64,000 bases of DNA, from positions 116,466 to 180,465 of the forward strand of contig NZ_LMRV01000013.1 in NCBI RefSeq assembly GCF_001428245.1, written 5' to 3'. Below are positions 18,568-26,357 of this stretch, in pieces. The first letter of the stretch is position 1. Each line of letters starts with the position of its first letter. The position numbers and the translations under genes were made by a program. The notes under the pieces are model-generated. The model was not told where the DNA came from. It was given only the letters and a program-made list of their open reading frames with translations, and made no database searches. This DNA is from Paenibacillus sp. Soil522 (GTDB taxonomy: Bacteria; Bacillota; Bacilli; Paenibacillales; Paenibacillaceae).

Positions 18568-18600
18568 AGCACCTCCTTTGCCTAAGGCAAAGGAGGTGCT
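18568..18600 (-). terminator. Perfect intrinsic terminator in the leader of the HRDC gene
   Basis: Arms AGCACCTCCTTTGCC (18568-18582) and GGCAAAGGAGGTGCT (18586-18600) pair over 15 bp with a 3-base loop. On the minus strand a run of eight T follows. It lies about 100 bases upstream of the HRDC start codon and downstream of no minus-strand gene, so it looks like a leader terminator (attenuator) or the end of a small RNA. The AGGAGGTG element is within the stem. Confidence 0.7.
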
Positions 18601-18713
18601 TCCTCACTCACGTTCAATGATTCGATTGCTTTTATGCTATCATAATGATTTCTTTATTACAAGCATTTTGTTGTTGTATAATGATTGTATTAATGGAGTG
18701 GAGGCTATACAAC

Positions 18714-19010
18714 ATGCTGCTGCCTGATTTTGATTTTATGTCCGATTCAACGGAAGAAACTTCAACGAGATACGTAACGTTTATCGGTCCTAGCTTGAAA
18801 CGCTTTGACCTTGCTATTACGTCCACTAACCGTTTTTATGGCAAGAAGCTGGTTACCGACCTGCAGTTTGGCAAAACAGCGATTATTGGCCCTGATGACT
18901 TGGAAGAAGAAGGCTATCTTGAATATACGTTTAAGCTTACGGAGGAAGAAGCTGCCGAGCTCGTTCAATTCTTATACTTTGTTGTCGGTACGGTGCATTT
19001 TACCGATTAA
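18714..19010 (+). CDS. DUF3055 family protein
   Basis: 98 residues. TRYVTFIGPSLKRFDLAIT, TNRFYGKKLV, GKTAIIGPDDLEEEGYL and the acidic EEEAAELVQFLY helix fit the DUF3055 / SAV0927-like cytosolic proteins of Firmicutes, whose function is unknown. The ATG at 18714 is chosen because GTGGAGG lies 8 bases upstream and TATAAT (18677-18682) 32 bases upstream, inside the longer in-frame opening. Confidence 0.7.
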   Translation: MLLPDFDFMSDSTEETSTRYVTFIGPSLKRFDLAITSTNRFYGKKLVTDLQFGKTAIIGPDDLEEEGYLEYTFKLTEEEAAELVQFLYFVVGTVHFTD

Positions 19011-19020
19011 TCGGGGTACA

Positions 19021-19048
19021 CTGAAATGGTAGTACATTACCATTTCAG
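19021..19048 (+). promoter_or_regulatory. Perfect hairpin abutting a ribosome binding site
   Basis: CTGAAATGGTA and TACCATTTCAG form an 11-bp perfect inverted repeat with a 6-base loop. The right arm ends in the first bases of the AGGAGGAG ribosome site of the next gene. It could be an operator or a translation-control hairpin; there is no T tract, so it is not a terminator. Confidence 0.45.
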
Positions 19049-19061
19049 GAGGAGTTTGCTG

Positions 19062-19340
19062 ATGGATCGGTTTACACATGAGAATCGCCAGCCGTATACA
19101 GATGTATCGACAGTAGAATCGCAGCGTAACGACCTCATTCCGGAGGAGTTCCCGGATGGCCCGTATGGCTCTGACCTGCGGATGGAATCTAAAGGCAAGA
19201 GCACACCATGGAGAATTGACCAGCGGTCACTGAGCCCCTTCAGCTATGAAAATCGCGCGCTTCATGCGGGATTGTCGCGTGACTACCCCGGAGAAGACGA
19301 GTACGGCCAACCATTTCCTGAAGTACATGACGAACCGTAA
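19062..19340 (+). CDS. Small hypothetical hydrophilic protein
   Basis: 92 residues, very polar and proline-rich, with no membrane segment or recognised domain. The segments NDLIPEEFPDGPYGS and LSRDYPGEDEYGQPFPEVHD are distinctive. The ATG at 19062 has AGGAGGAG about 8 bases upstream; an earlier in-frame ATG at 19026 lies inside the hairpin and is unlikely. It follows the DUF3055 gene and is closed by a strong terminator. Confidence 0.6.
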   Translation: MDRFTHENRQPYTDVSTVESQRNDLIPEEFPDGPYGSDLRMESKGKSTPWRIDQRSLSPFSYENRALHAGLSRDYPGEDEYGQPFPEVHDEP

Positions 19341-19348
19341 ACACACAA

Positions 19349-19395
19349 AGCCCTTGACCGGCACGCAGTAATGCGTGCCAGCCAAGGGCTTTTTT
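19349..19395 (+). terminator. Terminator of the DUF3055/hypothetical gene pair
   Basis: AGCCCTTG...CAAGGGCT with an inner GGCACGC/GCGTGCC stem, directly followed by six T. Confidence 0.9.
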
Positions 19396-19477
19396 CTAAC
19401 GCCGCGTTGTAGTTTGATTCTCAATTCCGGAAGGCAAGCCGCTGAGATTCCGTATTTGAATAGCTGCGGCTTCCGGT

Positions 19478-20242
19478 TTATAGATCATGAACCGTTATTT
19501 CACTTCTAACCATAAACCTTGCATTAACGCCCGCTTGACCGATGCCTTTCGAGATGTAGAAAGCGCCGTTCTGTTCCGTATGCAGCCCTTTGTATATTCC
19601 TTTTGCGGCTAGAGGCCCCTTAGGCTTTAACGCAAAAAAGAACGGCACGTTCAGCTGCTTTCCATGCAGGTGACCTGCCATCAGATAGTCGTATGGGCGC
19701 TTAATATTAAGAAGCACATTAGGATCATGCGTAATGACCACAACCGGCTTTTCATTACCAACACCTTCGAAAGACCGTTCGGTCCTGCTGTGTCCGGTAC
19801 TATCGTTATCGATACCGACCAATTGAAAATCGGGAAGCGATACGGACTCGTTAAGAAGCACCTTAATGCCGTATGCTTGAAATAAGTCGAGCAGCCGGTT
19901 TAGCCGGGGCAGGTCATAATCGTGATTACCTAAGACCGCAAAGACAGGAACGCCATAATTAGCAATGATTTTGAAATAATGTCCCGCGCGCGGCAGGTAC
20001 CGTTCCTTGTATGTATAATCTCCGGTCAAAAAAATGTAGTCCGGCTTGTTCGCTTCAATAGCTTGCCGAATCCGCTGCGGGCTGACACGCAGCATATCTA
20101 CGTGAAGATCGCTGATTTGCAATATACGTTTATGTATGCCAATCGGATGACGAACCCGCTCGATCTTCAACCATTGCGTCGGGAAAATAAAAAAGATATA
20201 CAAGAGAAGCATGGATGCCACAATCGTTAGTAAAATATTCAT
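19478..20242 (-). CDS. Membrane-anchored metallophosphoesterase
   Basis: 254 residues. One N-terminal membrane helix (residues 3-20) is followed by a calcineurin-like phosphoesterase domain with the metal-binding motifs DLHVD, GDYTYK, GNHD, THDPN and GHLHGKQ in order. Members of this YkuE/YaeI-like group act at the membrane on phospho-substrates such as lipid-linked sugars. The ATG has AAGGAGGG 8 bases upstream. It is divergent from sinI. Confidence 0.88.
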   Translation of the reverse strand: MNILLTIVASMLLLYIFFIFPTQWLKIERVRHPIGIHKRILQISDLHVDMLRVSPQRIRQAIEANKPDYIFLTGDYTYKERYLPRAGHYFKIIANYGVPVFAVLGNHDYDLPRLNRLLDLFQAYGIKVLLNESVSLPDFQLVGIDNDSTGHSRTERSFEGVGNEKPVVVITHDPNVLLNIKRPYDYLMAGHLHGKQLNVPFFFALKPKGPLAAKGIYKGLHTEQNGAFYISKGIGQAGVNARFMVRSEITVHDL

Positions 20243-20416
20243 GCGCGGCCCTCCTTTAACCGTTTAATTTTGAAAGCGCTTAATCGTTTTTATCCCTATA
20301 TAGTCCCAGGCCTTTTATTCTACGTCGCTGTAAATCTTTATGTAATTCGACAAAAAATGTAATAATCTCTCATATATGTAAGACTAAAAGTGACAACATA
20401 TGCATTTGGACTGCAT

Positions 20417-20422
20417 TATAAT
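20417..20422 (+). promoter_or_regulatory. Probable -10 element of sinI
   Basis: TATAAT about 40 bases before the sinI ATG. A clear -35 hexamer at 17 bases is missing. An ATGCA-7-TGCAT inverted repeat (20400-20416) lies directly upstream and could bind an activator or repressor. Confidence 0.45.
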
Positions 20423-20462
20423 ACATATATTAAGAAAATGAGAAACATAGGGAGACGTTGAT

Positions 20463-20705
20463 ATGCGCTTAGTATTTGGGCACCTTAAACGCATGGAGTC
20501 AGTGGTGCAACCGTCCCAAAACCAATCGGGGGGACATGGGTATATGGTGCTTGCAAAGTCTGAAAACAATCAGGACCTGGATATGGAATGGGTAGCATTA
20601 ATCATGGACGCTCGAACTTTGGGTTTAAGCAAAGAGGATATTCGCAAAGCCCTTCTTCTTCTTAAGGAAAACGGAAAGGATGATATGCAAGAAACAGCTG
20701 TCTAG
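20463..20705 (+). CDS. sinI: SinI-like antirepressor
   Basis: 80 residues. The C-terminal part, LDMEWVALIMDARTLGLSKEDIRKALLLL (given here as residues 39-67, broken at LDMEWVALIMDA and RTLGLSKEDIRKAL), matches the SinI helical hook that binds SinR and blocks it. The N-terminal ~38 residues are not in Bacillus SinI. AGGGAG lies 8 bases before the ATG. The gene is convergent with sinR, 12 bases apart, and not co-directional as in Bacillus subtilis. A damaged copy is at 58797-58969. Confidence 0.75.
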   Translation: MRLVFGHLKRMESVVQPSQNQSGGHGYMVLAKSENNQDLDMEWVALIMDARTLGLSKEDIRKALLLLKENGKDDMQETAV

Positions 20706-20717
20706 GAATACATATCA

Positions 20718-21047
20718 TCAATCGCGCTTAATTTTCCATTTGTTAAACTCTAAGAATTCTTTGAATTGATCTTTACTTACGCCAGAGGCCATAGCTTCTC
20801 TTACTAAATCAGCCCATTCATGGTCAAGATGGTCGGACTTAGACTCAGACTCATCGCTATTCAGTAATTCTTCTACACTAACGTTTAATACTCCGCTTAC
20901 CTTTTCGAGAAACTGGATCGAAGGGTTCTGCTGAAGCCCTCGTTCAATTGAACTCAGGTAAGATTTTGCGATGCCTGCCCTTTGGGAAAGCTCAGTCAGG
21001 GAAAGACCGTTTCTCTTGCGCAGCATCTGAATGCGTTCACCAATCAT
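20718..21047 (-). CDS. sinR: SinR-type biofilm master repressor, copy 1
   Basis: 109 residues. The N-terminal helix-turn-helix has MIGERIQMLRKRNGLSLTEL and IAKSYLSSIERGLQQNPSIQ (residues 26-45), very close to Bacillus SinR; the C-terminal LDHEWADLVREAMASGVS and QFKEFLEFNKWK form the SinI-binding/multimerisation hook. SinR represses EPS and matrix-protein operons. AGGAGGAG precedes the ATG, and TATAAT lies on the minus strand at 21087-21092. It differs from copy 2 at four residues in and before the linker. Confidence 0.92.
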   Translation of the reverse strand: MIGERIQMLRKRNGLSLTELSQRAGIAKSYLSSIERGLQQNPSIQFLEKVSGVLNVSVEELLNSDESESKSDHLDHEWADLVREAMASGVSKDQFKEFLEFNKWKIKRD

Positions 21048-21104
21048 AACAAACTCCTCCGTTATTACATCGTTGTAAACTACCCACTATTATAACGAAT
21101 AATG

Positions 21105-21530
21105 TTCGATTGCGAAAGCATATAAGCAATGACTATTTTTTTGAAGTGGTCAAATTCCAATTTATAGAGTGTAGGATTGCCCCTGTCTTGAGCGTAGCTT
21201 AGACGTGATGTAATTACTTAATGGCACAAGTAATCACGGCTATTTTATGGGGCTTTCCTTCTCTTTTTTTCTTGTCGCAATACTCTCTTATTGTCTAATC
21301 CTTAGTCCCCTCGATTGAATTATCGCATTCCTTTATGGTAACGCTTACATAAATAAACATATTAATTAACTCTTTGTCCAGTTCTGATGCTCAATTGAAT
21401 CTCCCTGCCAACAGCGAACATCCGCAACTAATAACCCATCATTTCCACGGCTTTCCATTCATTACTGACTCATGCCACCCTTATCTCAATTTCACATTCT
21501 CTTGGGGCTATAGGCAAAATCGTTCTAGAC
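21105..21530. other. AT-rich gap without a convincing gene
   Basis: No reading frame here has a good ribosome site and a recognisable product. The open frame on the plus strand at 21374-21673 overlaps a better minus-strand gene and has no good ribosome site. An imperfect GTGAT..ATTACTT/AAGTAATCAC inverted repeat lies near 21200-21230. Confidence 0.5.
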
Positions 21531-21746
21531 CTATAAAGATAAGGGCATCGCATAGTCTGAATAGCATTCCTGCGTACCGCCTACGATATCAATATCCGCT
21601 TCTTGGCTCTTCATGCTCGCGTATTCCTTGCATTGACCCAGAGGAATCGTTGTATTATAAAAACCTGTTTTGAAAATCTTCTCAGCATTTCCTTTCGCCG
21701 TGATTGATTTACATTCAACACAATATACCATATCCGTGTTAACCAT
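21531..21746 (-). CDS. Small cysteine-bearing protein, possible zinc ribbon
   Basis: 71 residues starting MVNTDMVYCVECKSI. A CxxC pair (residues 8 and 11) and two more Cys (in GQCKEYAS and TQECYSD) could form a zinc ribbon. I do not recognise the family with certainty; it recalls the small DUF5679-like ribbons. AGGAGGAG is 3-6 bases before two adjacent ATGs. Its promoter is unusually clear: TTGATT-17-TATAAT, with an Xre-type palindrome filling the spacer, so this gene is probably part of the EPS regulon. Confidence 0.55.
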   Translation of the reverse strand: MVNTDMVYCVECKSITAKGNAEKIFKTGFYNTTIPLGQCKEYASMKSQEADIDIVGGTQECYSDYAMPLSL

Positions 21747-21785
21747 CATTGACTCCTCCTAACCTACATCCAAATGTTGCATTAT

Positions 21786-21837
21786 GTTACAATATGTATT
21801 CGTTATTCATTATATGATACAAAGTGTAACAAATCAA
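21786..21837 (-). promoter_or_regulatory. Promoter with two Xre-type operators, upstream of the Cys protein
   Basis: On the minus strand -35 TTGATT is at 21832-21837, -10 TATAAT at 21809-21814, with a 17-base spacer. The spacer holds GTTACACTTTGTATC (21816-21830; one mismatch to GATACAnnnTGTATC). A second, weaker site (AATACATATTGTAAC, 21786-21800) lies about 30 bases downstream, near +10. Confidence 0.65.
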
Positions 21838-22004
21838 TGGTTAGGTGCTTTTTCTTGCGAATACGTGGGACTGCCCACTTGATCATGAACGATCGATAAC
21901 GAATGTTTTTCTTGAGCTAACACCAATAATGTTTTCACAAAATTATTTCCATGCGCTCCGTAAACCCATGAGGTTCGTACAATAAAATATTGGGAATTTA
22001 ATAC
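21834..22004 (-). pseudogene. rfbD: Remnant of rfbD (dTDP-4-dehydrorhamnose reductase)
   Basis: The minus strand in one frame reads NSQYFIVRTSWVYGAHGNNF, then VKTLLVLAQEKHSLSIVHDQ, then VGSPTYS, and then goes astray to a stop. This is the middle of RmlD/RfbD, normally followed by about 100 more residues and preceded by about 130. No ribosome site or start is present. It lies directly downstream of rfbC, where rfbD usually sits, so the gene was lost by deletion. Its end overlaps the -35 of the small Cys gene. Confidence 0.8.
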
Positions 22005-22091
22005 AACTACTACGATATTCCTAATGCCGAAAGTATTAATCGCGAAAGCAATCGACAGTTTCCTTTAGAATATATTCACTCTCTGGTCCCT

Positions 22092-22640
22092 TTAACCAAA
22101 TAATAATTCTGCTTCAGTAAGCTTAGGATGTTTGTTATCTTTATCCGATAGAATCGGCGTCCGTACCGGCCAATCAATAGCAAGGTCATCGTCATTCCAA
22201 AAAATTCCCCGATCGTGCTCCGGTGAATAATATTCATCAACTTTATAAAAAACTTGTGTATTACTTTCAATCGTACAAAAACCATGCGCAAAGCCTTTTG
22301 GCACAAGAAGCTGACGCTTATTAGCTTCACTGAGGATAACCCCTATCCACTGCCCTAAGGTTGGCGAACTCTTTCGTAAATCGACCACAACATCATAGAT
22401 AGAACCTGCAACAACTCGCACAAGCTTTGTCTGAGCTTTGGGATCTAACTGATAATGTAAACCTCTTAGCGTACCTGCTTCAACTGACAATGAATGGTTA
22501 TCTTGAATGAAATTATAGATGATTCCAGCGGCTTCGAATTTGTGTTTGTTGTAGCTCTCCATAAAAAAACCTCGATGATCTTGATGTACCTCAACTTCTA
22601 TTAACAACACGCCTTCTAATTTCGTAGTTTGAATGTTCAT
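22092..22640 (-). CDS. rfbC: dTDP-4-dehydrorhamnose 3,5-epimerase
   Basis: 182 residues, normal length. The cupin active site is seen as RGLHYQ (59-64, base His62), KLVRVVAGSIYDVVVDLR (72-89), PKGFAHGF (114-121) and VFYKVDEYYSPEHDRGI (130-146, Tyr132). It epimerises dTDP-4-keto-6-deoxyglucose toward dTDP-rhamnose. AGGAGG lies 7 bases before the ATG. Since rfbD next to it is destroyed, either rfbD exists elsewhere or the product feeds another branch. Confidence 0.93.
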   Translation of the reverse strand: MNIQTTKLEGVLLIEVEVHQDHRGFFMESYNKHKFEAAGIIYNFIQDNHSLSVEAGTLRGLHYQLDPKAQTKLVRVVAGSIYDVVVDLRKSSPTLGQWIGVILSEANKRQLLVPKGFAHGFCTIESNTQVFYKVDEYYSPEHDRGIFWNDDDLAIDWPVRTPILSDKDNKHPKLTEAELLFG

Positions 22641-22661
22641 TACTAGTCCTCCTCGTTTTGT

Positions 22662-22689
22662 TTGCTATCTAGCACAAGGCTGGTATAAT
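22662..22689 (+). promoter_or_regulatory. Promoter of the left Xre-type gene
   Basis: TTGCTA (22662-22667), 16-base spacer, TATAAT (22684-22689) with a TG one base upstream (extended -10). No GATACA palindrome is present, so no autoregulation by that site is visible. Confidence 0.55.
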
Positions 22690-22751
22690 AGTGACTGATC
22701 TGAGGCTATACTATATTTTATTCATTCTTAATGATTGTGAGGAACCTATTG

Positions 22752-23123
22752 ATGACTAAATACGGTGACAGGATTGCCATATTGCGTGTAAAACACGCGC
22801 TAACCCAGGAGGAATTAGCTAATAAGCTGGGCATTACGAGAGCTGCGCTGTCGCACTATGAAACCTCTAGAAGAGAGCCGGATTATGTTACCATCAATAA
22901 AATTGCGTCCTTCTTTAAGGTTTCCATAGATTATTTACTAGGCAGAACCGATAAACCGAACCAATTACTTGACCAAAATGTGAGGGACTTTATAGATCAT
23001 TTGGAGTTATCGGACGATAATATCCTGGAGAAATTTTCTTTAATGTTGGACGGAAGGAAATTAACGCCCGAAGAGGCAAAGCGTTTCATTGCTTTTGTGA
23101 GGGCTGAACGTTCTCTAGAGTAA
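22752..23123 (+). CDS. Xre-type helix-turn-helix regulator, left border copy
   Basis: 123 residues. The HTH is YGDRIAILRVKHALTQEELA then LGITRAALSHYETSRREPDY (residues 24-43), followed by ASFFKVSIDYLLGRT as in the PBSX repressor Xre. The C-terminal half (LSDDNILEKF, LTPEEAKRFIAFVRAERS) is shared with the protein at 57819-58187, which stands at the other end of the locus in the same orientation. TGAGGA lies about 10 bases before ATG 22752. It is a candidate binder of the GATACAnnnTGTATC operators in the locus. Confidence 0.88.
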   Translation: MTKYGDRIAILRVKHALTQEELANKLGITRAALSHYETSRREPDYVTINKIASFFKVSIDYLLGRTDKPNQLLDQNVRDFIDHLELSDDNILEKFSLMLDGRKLTPEEAKRFIAFVRAERSLE

Positions 23124-23328
23124 GATTCTTTTTTCTCGTCAGGACCATTTGACTACCAATGTATTTTAAAGTCACAGGTTTAGCCGCGCCTCATTTAAGA
23201 TCCGATATACCCGAATACGTTTAATTGGTTTTCCTGTTCTCTGAGAAGGGAAGAGGAAAGTGTTATCATCCTTGTACATTACGTATTCAAGAATCCATTC
23301 CTTCAGTTTCTCATTCGTTTCTGCTTGC

Positions 23329-24468
23329 TCATTTCGGATGCTTTCGCCTCAACTCGGCCGCATCATCCCTATCCAGCACACGGTTACTATTCATTATTTT
23401 TCGAAGTTGTTCCTCGGTATTTTTGGTATGAATCATTTCACCCCAGGTCATAAACCAGACGTATTTGTTCTGGTTCCCTTCCAAAACATCTGTTCCTGGC
23501 ATCTGTCCATTCTCCCCAATCGCAATCGGCTTGCCGTCAGCTAGTGCGTCCAATTCATCATGGTAGCTCTGTTTGTAGTCGTTGTCGTAAATATCGACGG
23601 CCAGAACGTCTACCATATCAAATCTGGGATAATATGCCGGATAAGCGTCACATTCCGGCTTTGGCGCATTCGGATTCCATACCCACACCAGATTATCAAG
23701 TCCGTAGACACTAACGTACCTTTCGTACATAATTGACCAAAGCTTCGTGTAATCACTCTTTTTCCCCCACCAGAACCAGCCACCGTTCATTTCATGATAA
23801 GGACGCCACAGCACCGGCACGTTGGCTGCCTGAAGCTTCTTCAAATAGATAGCAACGTTATCCAAGTCGGCAATCAGACTCTTATACTCCTCTGTACCCG
23901 GTGTTACAACCCTGTTGAATTCCTGCTGAGTGGTCTGTCGCTGAACATTTTTCCACTCTAATGAAGCTCCAGGATAGGCCGCATGATACATCATCGTCAC
24001 AATGCCTCCCGTGGCGTTCCAAGCGATCGCATCTTGAACGATGCTTTCTCTCTGTTTTTGGATAGTTTCTGCATTCTGCCCAAGAATACCGCCCAGCTCA
24101 TAGCCGTGAACAGCCGGATATTTTCCGGTCACCCGCTTCGTATATTCGACATACTGGTCCGGATTCTCTAGAAAGTCATGCTGACCCGTAAGGATACCTT
24201 GCCCTTTCATACTATACAAGCTGTCCAAGAGCTCCAATGCTTCCGGCGACCTGTATGGATGGATAGGCTCAATTTTTTTTACATCTGACACTAGCAGCGA
24301 ACCCAACGGTAAGATGCATATTAAAAATAAAATAATTACCAGCCTTGGAAGCAACGGTCGAACCAGCGGCTCGGAACTCCGAAGCTTTACGGACATCATA
24401 CTCACCTCGCGATTACTGAAAAGGAGCCTGACTGTTCGCAAACGATCAGGCTTATACTTATAGAACAT
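23329..24468 (-). CDS. GH26 beta-mannanase-like hydrolase, membrane anchored
   Basis: 379 residues. A membrane helix at about 41-60 would anchor the enzyme outside the cell. The GH26 domain has the acid/base in WRPYHEMNGGWFWWG (Glu226) and the nucleophile in IAIGENGQ (Glu319). GH26 enzymes cut beta-mannans and related glucans. Being last gene of the EPS operon that also holds manC, it may trim or release a mannose-containing polymer. The 15-base gap to the SAF gene and AGGAGG before the ATG support co-translation. A second GH26 is at 52343-55594. Confidence 0.88.
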   Translation of the reverse strand: MFYKYKPDRLRTVRLLFSNREVSMMSVKLRSSEPLVRPLLPRLVIILFLICILPLGSLLVSDVKKIEPIHPYRSPEALELLDSLYSMKGQGILTGQHDFLENPDQYVEYTKRVTGKYPAVHGYELGGILGQNAETIQKQRESIVQDAIAWNATGGIVTMMYHAAYPGASLEWKNVQRQTTQQEFNRVVTPGTEEYKSLIADLDNVAIYLKKLQAANVPVLWRPYHEMNGGWFWWGKKSDYTKLWSIMYERYVSVYGLDNLVWVWNPNAPKPECDAYPAYYPRFDMVDVLAVDIYDNDYKQSYHDELDALADGKPIAIGENGQMPGTDVLEGNQNKYVWFMTWGEMIHTKNTEEQLRKIMNSNRVLDRDDAAELRRKHPK

Positions 24469-24482
24469 ACTTCCTCCTCTTT

Positions 24483-25655
24483 CTATGCCAGTCTAAGGTC
24501 ATCCTTATACGCGGATTGGTTCACAATATGCTGCCAAGCATACGTAGCGATGCTTTCGGGGATATCCACATCGTTCCATGTCAACACTTCTCCCTCCTCC
24601 AGAGGTCGGCGAATCACGGCACCCGTCAATAATCCGATCGGCACATGGTCCGGCTGCTGCTGGATATTTACGCAAATCCCGCGGACTTCAAATGAACCTA
24701 CGCCTCTTTCGATAATCTCACCAGACTGCAGCTTGCGCTTGGCCACAGCTGCGATCGACACCGTCGGCCGGACGCTGTTATTTAACAGTACCCCCCCTCC
24801 GCTCAGAACGCGTCGAATCGTTTTTACGACTTCTAGATGGCACAGGTGAAACGTCGTATACAATGTATAGAAGGGACCGTCGCCCAGCTTTAAGTATTTC
24901 AAATAATCCCGGTGGCGATCGTCGTGCTCAGCTGCAATAAACACGCCTGCCGGTGATTTGGGCGACAGGATGTAGTCGGAAATCGGGTAACCCAGGTTCT
25001 TGGACATCAACGCGAGCGCTTCCGAGCCGCTGCGAACGTCATCGCAAGGTATACCTATTAGACCCTGTTCGGCAATCGATGCACCGAGGCCGTTAGCTGT
25101 TAGCGCCTGTTCGATCTGAACCTTTGTGCCATCAGTAAACGATACCTGCAGGCCGAGATTGAGACCCTGCTTGTGTGCCCAGTACAACATATCTTCCTTC
25201 GAAGGCTTCAGATTCAAAAATCCTTTGATATTGCCGTACACAAGCGGCTTAAATCCCATGCTGACGACATTCTCATGCAGCGCCGCCAAGCAGCCCGGCT
25301 GATCGCCCTCCGCTTCAGTAATAAAGCCTTTACCGGCCAGGTATGATCCCGTTGTGACCTGAAGGTCGGCATTAATCGTAATGACCGGCACACCCGCTTC
25401 CATAATGCGCAGTATCGTATTCGTGCCATAAATAACGTCTCCGCAGCACTCGACGATCAGATCGGCGTTCGCGATCAGCTCATCAACCGAGTTTGTGAGC
25501 CGGTCCTTCAACGGAAAATCGGAGCAATGATCGATCACCCTGCGGGTCAACACTTTGGATACCATCAAGCCGTAAGCTTTCTCAATTTCAATTACTAAAC
25601 CTTTCGAAATAAACCCTGTTCCGATAACTCCGATACGATTTACACGTTCCATCAT
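24483..25655 (-). CDS. NAD(P)-binding oxidoreductase with C-terminal SAF domain
   Basis: 390 residues. The N-terminal Rossmann motif is GVIGTGFISKG (8-18), and the middle resembles homoserine-dehydrogenase-like catalytic domains. The C-terminal part, from about residue 300, with AVAKRKLQSGEIIERG and IGLLTGAVIRRPLEEGEVL, is a SAF domain as in sialic-acid synthases and antifreeze-like proteins. Related fusions are found in sugar-biosynthesis clusters; the reaction is not known. GAGGGGG precedes the ATG. It is flanked by an acetyltransferase and a GH26 gene in the same operon. Confidence 0.72.
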   Translation of the reverse strand: MMERVNRIGVIGTGFISKGLVIEIEKAYGLMVSKVLTRRVIDHCSDFPLKDRLTNSVDELIANADLIVECCGDVIYGTNTILRIMEAGVPVITINADLQVTTGSYLAGKGFITEAEGDQPGCLAALHENVVSMGFKPLVYGNIKGFLNLKPSKEDMLYWAHKQGLNLGLQVSFTDGTKVQIEQALTANGLGASIAEQGLIGIPCDDVRSGSEALALMSKNLGYPISDYILSPKSPAGVFIAAEHDDRHRDYLKYLKLGDGPFYTLYTTFHLCHLEVVKTIRRVLSGGGVLLNNSVRPTVSIAAVAKRKLQSGEIIERGVGSFEVRGICVNIQQQPDHVPIGLLTGAVIRRPLEEGEVLTWNDVDIPESIATYAWQHIVNQSAYKDDLRLA

Positions 25656-25671
25656 TCAACGTTCCCCCTCA

Positions 25672-26313
25672 TTAGTATTGTGTGGATACAACAGCTATTT
25701 TGGCAGTGGATTCAACGCGTTTCCAGGTATTGGTGTTGAAACAGAATTGCTTTAAGACACGAGCCGGAACGCCTGCTGCGATACAGAACGGCGGGATCGT
25801 TCCCGTCACTACGCTGCCGGAACCGATAATCGATCGTTCACCGATGTTTGAACCTGCCAACACGGATACGCCTTGACCAAGCCAAACGCCTGGTCCGATC
25901 TCAGTCGGGGACGATTCAATCGGCTGATGCAGATAAGGCTTGCCAAGCGGATTCGTTCCGTGGTTGTTATCTGAGATAAAGCTTCCGCCCGCAATAAGCA
26001 CATCGTCGCCGATTATGAGCGAAGTTGAACCGGAAATTGTAACATTTTGGCCCATAACAACCCGGTTTCCAATTGTCACCACGGTGTGTCCATCCTCCGG
26101 CCGCACCGGATGAGCCTCGATACGCGCACACGTACCGATAAACACCCGTTCCCCGATCTCAATATTCTCAGTGTTATGAGGGTAGAAAGGGGCAGATATG
26201 CAAGAATTCTTGCCTAACTTTTTAAACATCATTTTAAACCATAGCCGTGTGAGAAGACTGTTCTTCTTATTTCGTAAGGTCTTATGAATCTTGCTTGCCC
26301 GCAGCATGTTCAT
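25672..26313 (-). CDS. Hexapeptide-repeat O-acetyltransferase
   Basis: 213 residues with a left-handed beta-helix: repeating IGDDV, IGNRVVMGQNV, IGPGVWLGQGV and IGERSIIGSGSVV. NHGTNPLGKPYLHQPI and the ending CIAAGVPARVLKQF match the maltose/galactoside acetyltransferase group (WcaF/VatD-like). It would transfer acetyl from acetyl-CoA to a sugar hydroxyl of the EPS repeat unit. GGAGAG precedes two close ATGs. Confidence 0.85.
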   Translation of the reverse strand: MNMLRASKIHKTLRNKKNSLLTRLWFKMMFKKLGKNSCISAPFYPHNTENIEIGERVFIGTCARIEAHPVRPEDGHTVVTIGNRVVMGQNVTISGSTSLIIGDDVLIAGGSFISDNNHGTNPLGKPYLHQPIESSPTEIGPGVWLGQGVSVLAGSNIGERSIIGSGSVVTGTIPPFCIAAGVPARVLKQFCFNTNTWKRVESTAKIAVVSTQY

Positions 26314-26357
26314 CTCTCCAATCCTGAATCATTCGCCTTCGCAAGAGGACATACTAG

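Larger units (their letters stand above)
20463..21104. repeat. Left copy of the duplicated sinI-sinR segment
   Basis: This segment and 58797-59343 are alike along their length and in the same orientation; the right copy lacks about 110 bases of the sinI 3' part. The two copies bracket the whole EPS locus with about 38.3 kb between equivalent points. Confidence 0.85.

Noticed and set aside
20271-20284. TGAAAGCGCTTAAT as a catabolite-response (CcpA) site
   Set aside because: It fits the centre of the consensus but two key outer positions are off on the better strand, and there is no supporting context.
21374-21673. Plus-strand frame of 99 codons in the gap after sinR
   Set aside because: No ribosome site, no recognisable domain, and it overlaps the minus-strand Cys gene, which has a clear promoter and ribosome site.
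23124-23328. Possible gene remnant between the left Xre gene and GH26
   Set aside because: Short minus-strand frames such as RIRVYRILNEARLNL appear, but I could not tie them to any family.
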